A stretch of DNA of 6,366 nt from Clostridiales bacterium. GTDB lineage: Bacteria; Bacillota; Clostridia; Tissierellales; Sedimentibacteraceae. Location of the stretch: assembly GCA_003483345.1 (NCBI GenBank), contig DMWH01000118.1:227-6592 (forward strand), given 5' to 3'. The notes under the pieces were generated by a model that saw only the letters and a list, made by a program, of their open reading frames with translations, searched no databases and was not told the DNA's origin. The position numbers and the translations under genes were made by a program. Positions within the stretch are counted from its first letter, which is position 1. Each line of letters opens with the position of its first letter. Below are positions 5,783 to 6,366 of this stretch, in pieces.

Positions 5783-6366
5783 CTATTTGCTTTCTATTTG
5801 TCTTATCGTTTCTTGGAATGAAAACAAATCAATGTTGTCAGAAATACTTGAGCAATAAATTAAATTTCCAAAAATTTTATTTAAAATGCCAATATTTAGC
5901 TTTTGCAATATTGGGTTTAAAAATTTAATCATCATTATCTTTTTTCCATGAGCCTCTGCAATCAACCTAACCATTTCACTGGTATTTACGTACTCTGCAT
6001 TTTGAGGAAAGAACAAGCCAATTGCATTATCGTCAATTAATTGTTTAACGAACTGGGACAAATTATCAATGTAAATCATGCTGCGTTTGTTATCGACAAG
6101 CGGGAAAATTGGTGTCCTTAACGCCAGTTTTGCTAAACGAGGATAATTGCCTTTGCATCCCTTTCCGTAGACCATGGGCGGTCTTAAGATTGCAACAGTG
6201 AAACTATCGTCTACCAATTTGTTTATCATTTCTTCAGCCTGAAACTTTGACTTACCATATGCGCTTTTAGGTTTTACCGGAGTTTTTATATCAATAACCC
6301 CTGTTTCGATCCCATAAACACTCATTGAACTTAAGAATATAAACTGATGTACGCCATCATTTTTTG
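5783..6366 (-). CDS. NAD-dependent sugar epimerase/reductase (3' part)
   Basis: This is the C-terminal part of an extended short-chain dehydrogenase acting on a nucleotide sugar; the N-terminal Rossmann domain lies beyond the right edge. The frame stays open to the edge, with 193 residues visible. An ATG at 6325 is internal: upstream codons read VHQFIFLSS and complete the catalytic strand, so the protein does not start there. Visible motifs are the catalytic FLSSMSVYG, then SAYGKSKFQAEE with the Tyr-x3-Lys pair, LRPPMVYGKG, and RSMIYIDNLSQFV. This pattern resembles the reductases/epimerases of polysaccharide clusters such as WbpV-like UDP-4-keto-6-deoxy-HexNAc reductases and GalE-like enzymes. 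Which reaction it performs cannot be decided from the fragment. The C-terminus looks intact, ending FQETIRQIESK and TAG. The WbiB-like gene follows after 16 bases, consistent with one operon. Confidence 0.9.
   Translation of the reverse strand, partial: KNDGVHQFIFLSSMSVYGIETGVIDIKTPVKPKSAYGKSKFQAEEMINKLVDDSFTVAILRPPMVYGKGCKGNYPRLAKLALRTPIFPLVDNKRSMIYIDNLSQFVKQLIDDNAIGLFFPQNAEYVNTSEMVRLIAEAHGKKIMMIKFLNPILQKLNIGILNKIFGNLIYCSSISDNIDLFSFQETIRQIESK

Noticed and set aside
5783..6325. Complete 180-residue SDR protein starting at the ATG at 6325.
   Set aside because: The frame continues upstream to the window edge, and the catalytic strand FLSS lies before this Met, so it is an internal Met of a larger protein.

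Overview
The window is a compact stretch of a surface-polysaccharide (capsule or exopolysaccharide) biosynthesis locus from a low-GC bacterium. The likely source is a Bacillota member, probably a clostridium-like species. The grounds are the AT-rich codon use, the purine-rich Shine-Dalgarno sites (GGAGGTG, AAGGTGG, AAGGTG), the TTG/GTG-type starts and the Wzy-type gene organisation. Genus cannot be fixed from the sequence. All eight genes lie on the minus strand, so transcription runs from high to low coordinates. They are packed with 1-4 base overlaps or gaps of about 16-37 bases, as in one operon. No promoter, RNA gene, mobile element or CRISPR array was seen, and no stretch above 40 bases lacks a gene.

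In transcription order: (1) the 3' part of an NAD-dependent sugar epimerase/reductase, cut by the right window edge; (2) a complete NAD-dependent nucleotide-sugar epimerase with a Cys/His zinc-type insertion, most like dTDP-L-rhamnose 4-epimerases (WbiB type); (3) a divergent protein with GT-B-like glycosyltransferase features; (4) a left-handed beta-helix O-acetyltransferase; (5) a family 2 glycosyltransferase of rhamnosyltransferase type, whose start is probably TTG rather than an upstream ATG; (6) a second family 2 glycosyltransferase; (7) a multi-pass membrane protein of the Wzy polymerase type with no conventional start codon; (8) the first 46 codons of rmlA/rfbA, cut by the left window edge.

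Together these fit a Wzx/Wzy-type pathway. The SDR enzymes and RmlA make activated sugars, the transferases build a lipid-linked repeat unit on the cytoplasmic face, the acetyltransferase decorates it, and Wzy polymerises it on the outer face. No initiating sugar-phosphate transferase, Wzx flippase or chain-length regulator is in view; these would lie outside the window. The most specific prediction is that RmlA (with RmlBCD, presumably downstream) plus the WbiB-like epimerase supply dTDP-6-deoxy-L-talose, giving an acylated 6-deoxytalose-containing polysaccharide. This is an inference from family resemblance. The locus looks like a normal member of a well-known system type with a possibly undescribed sugar composition, not a new kind of system.
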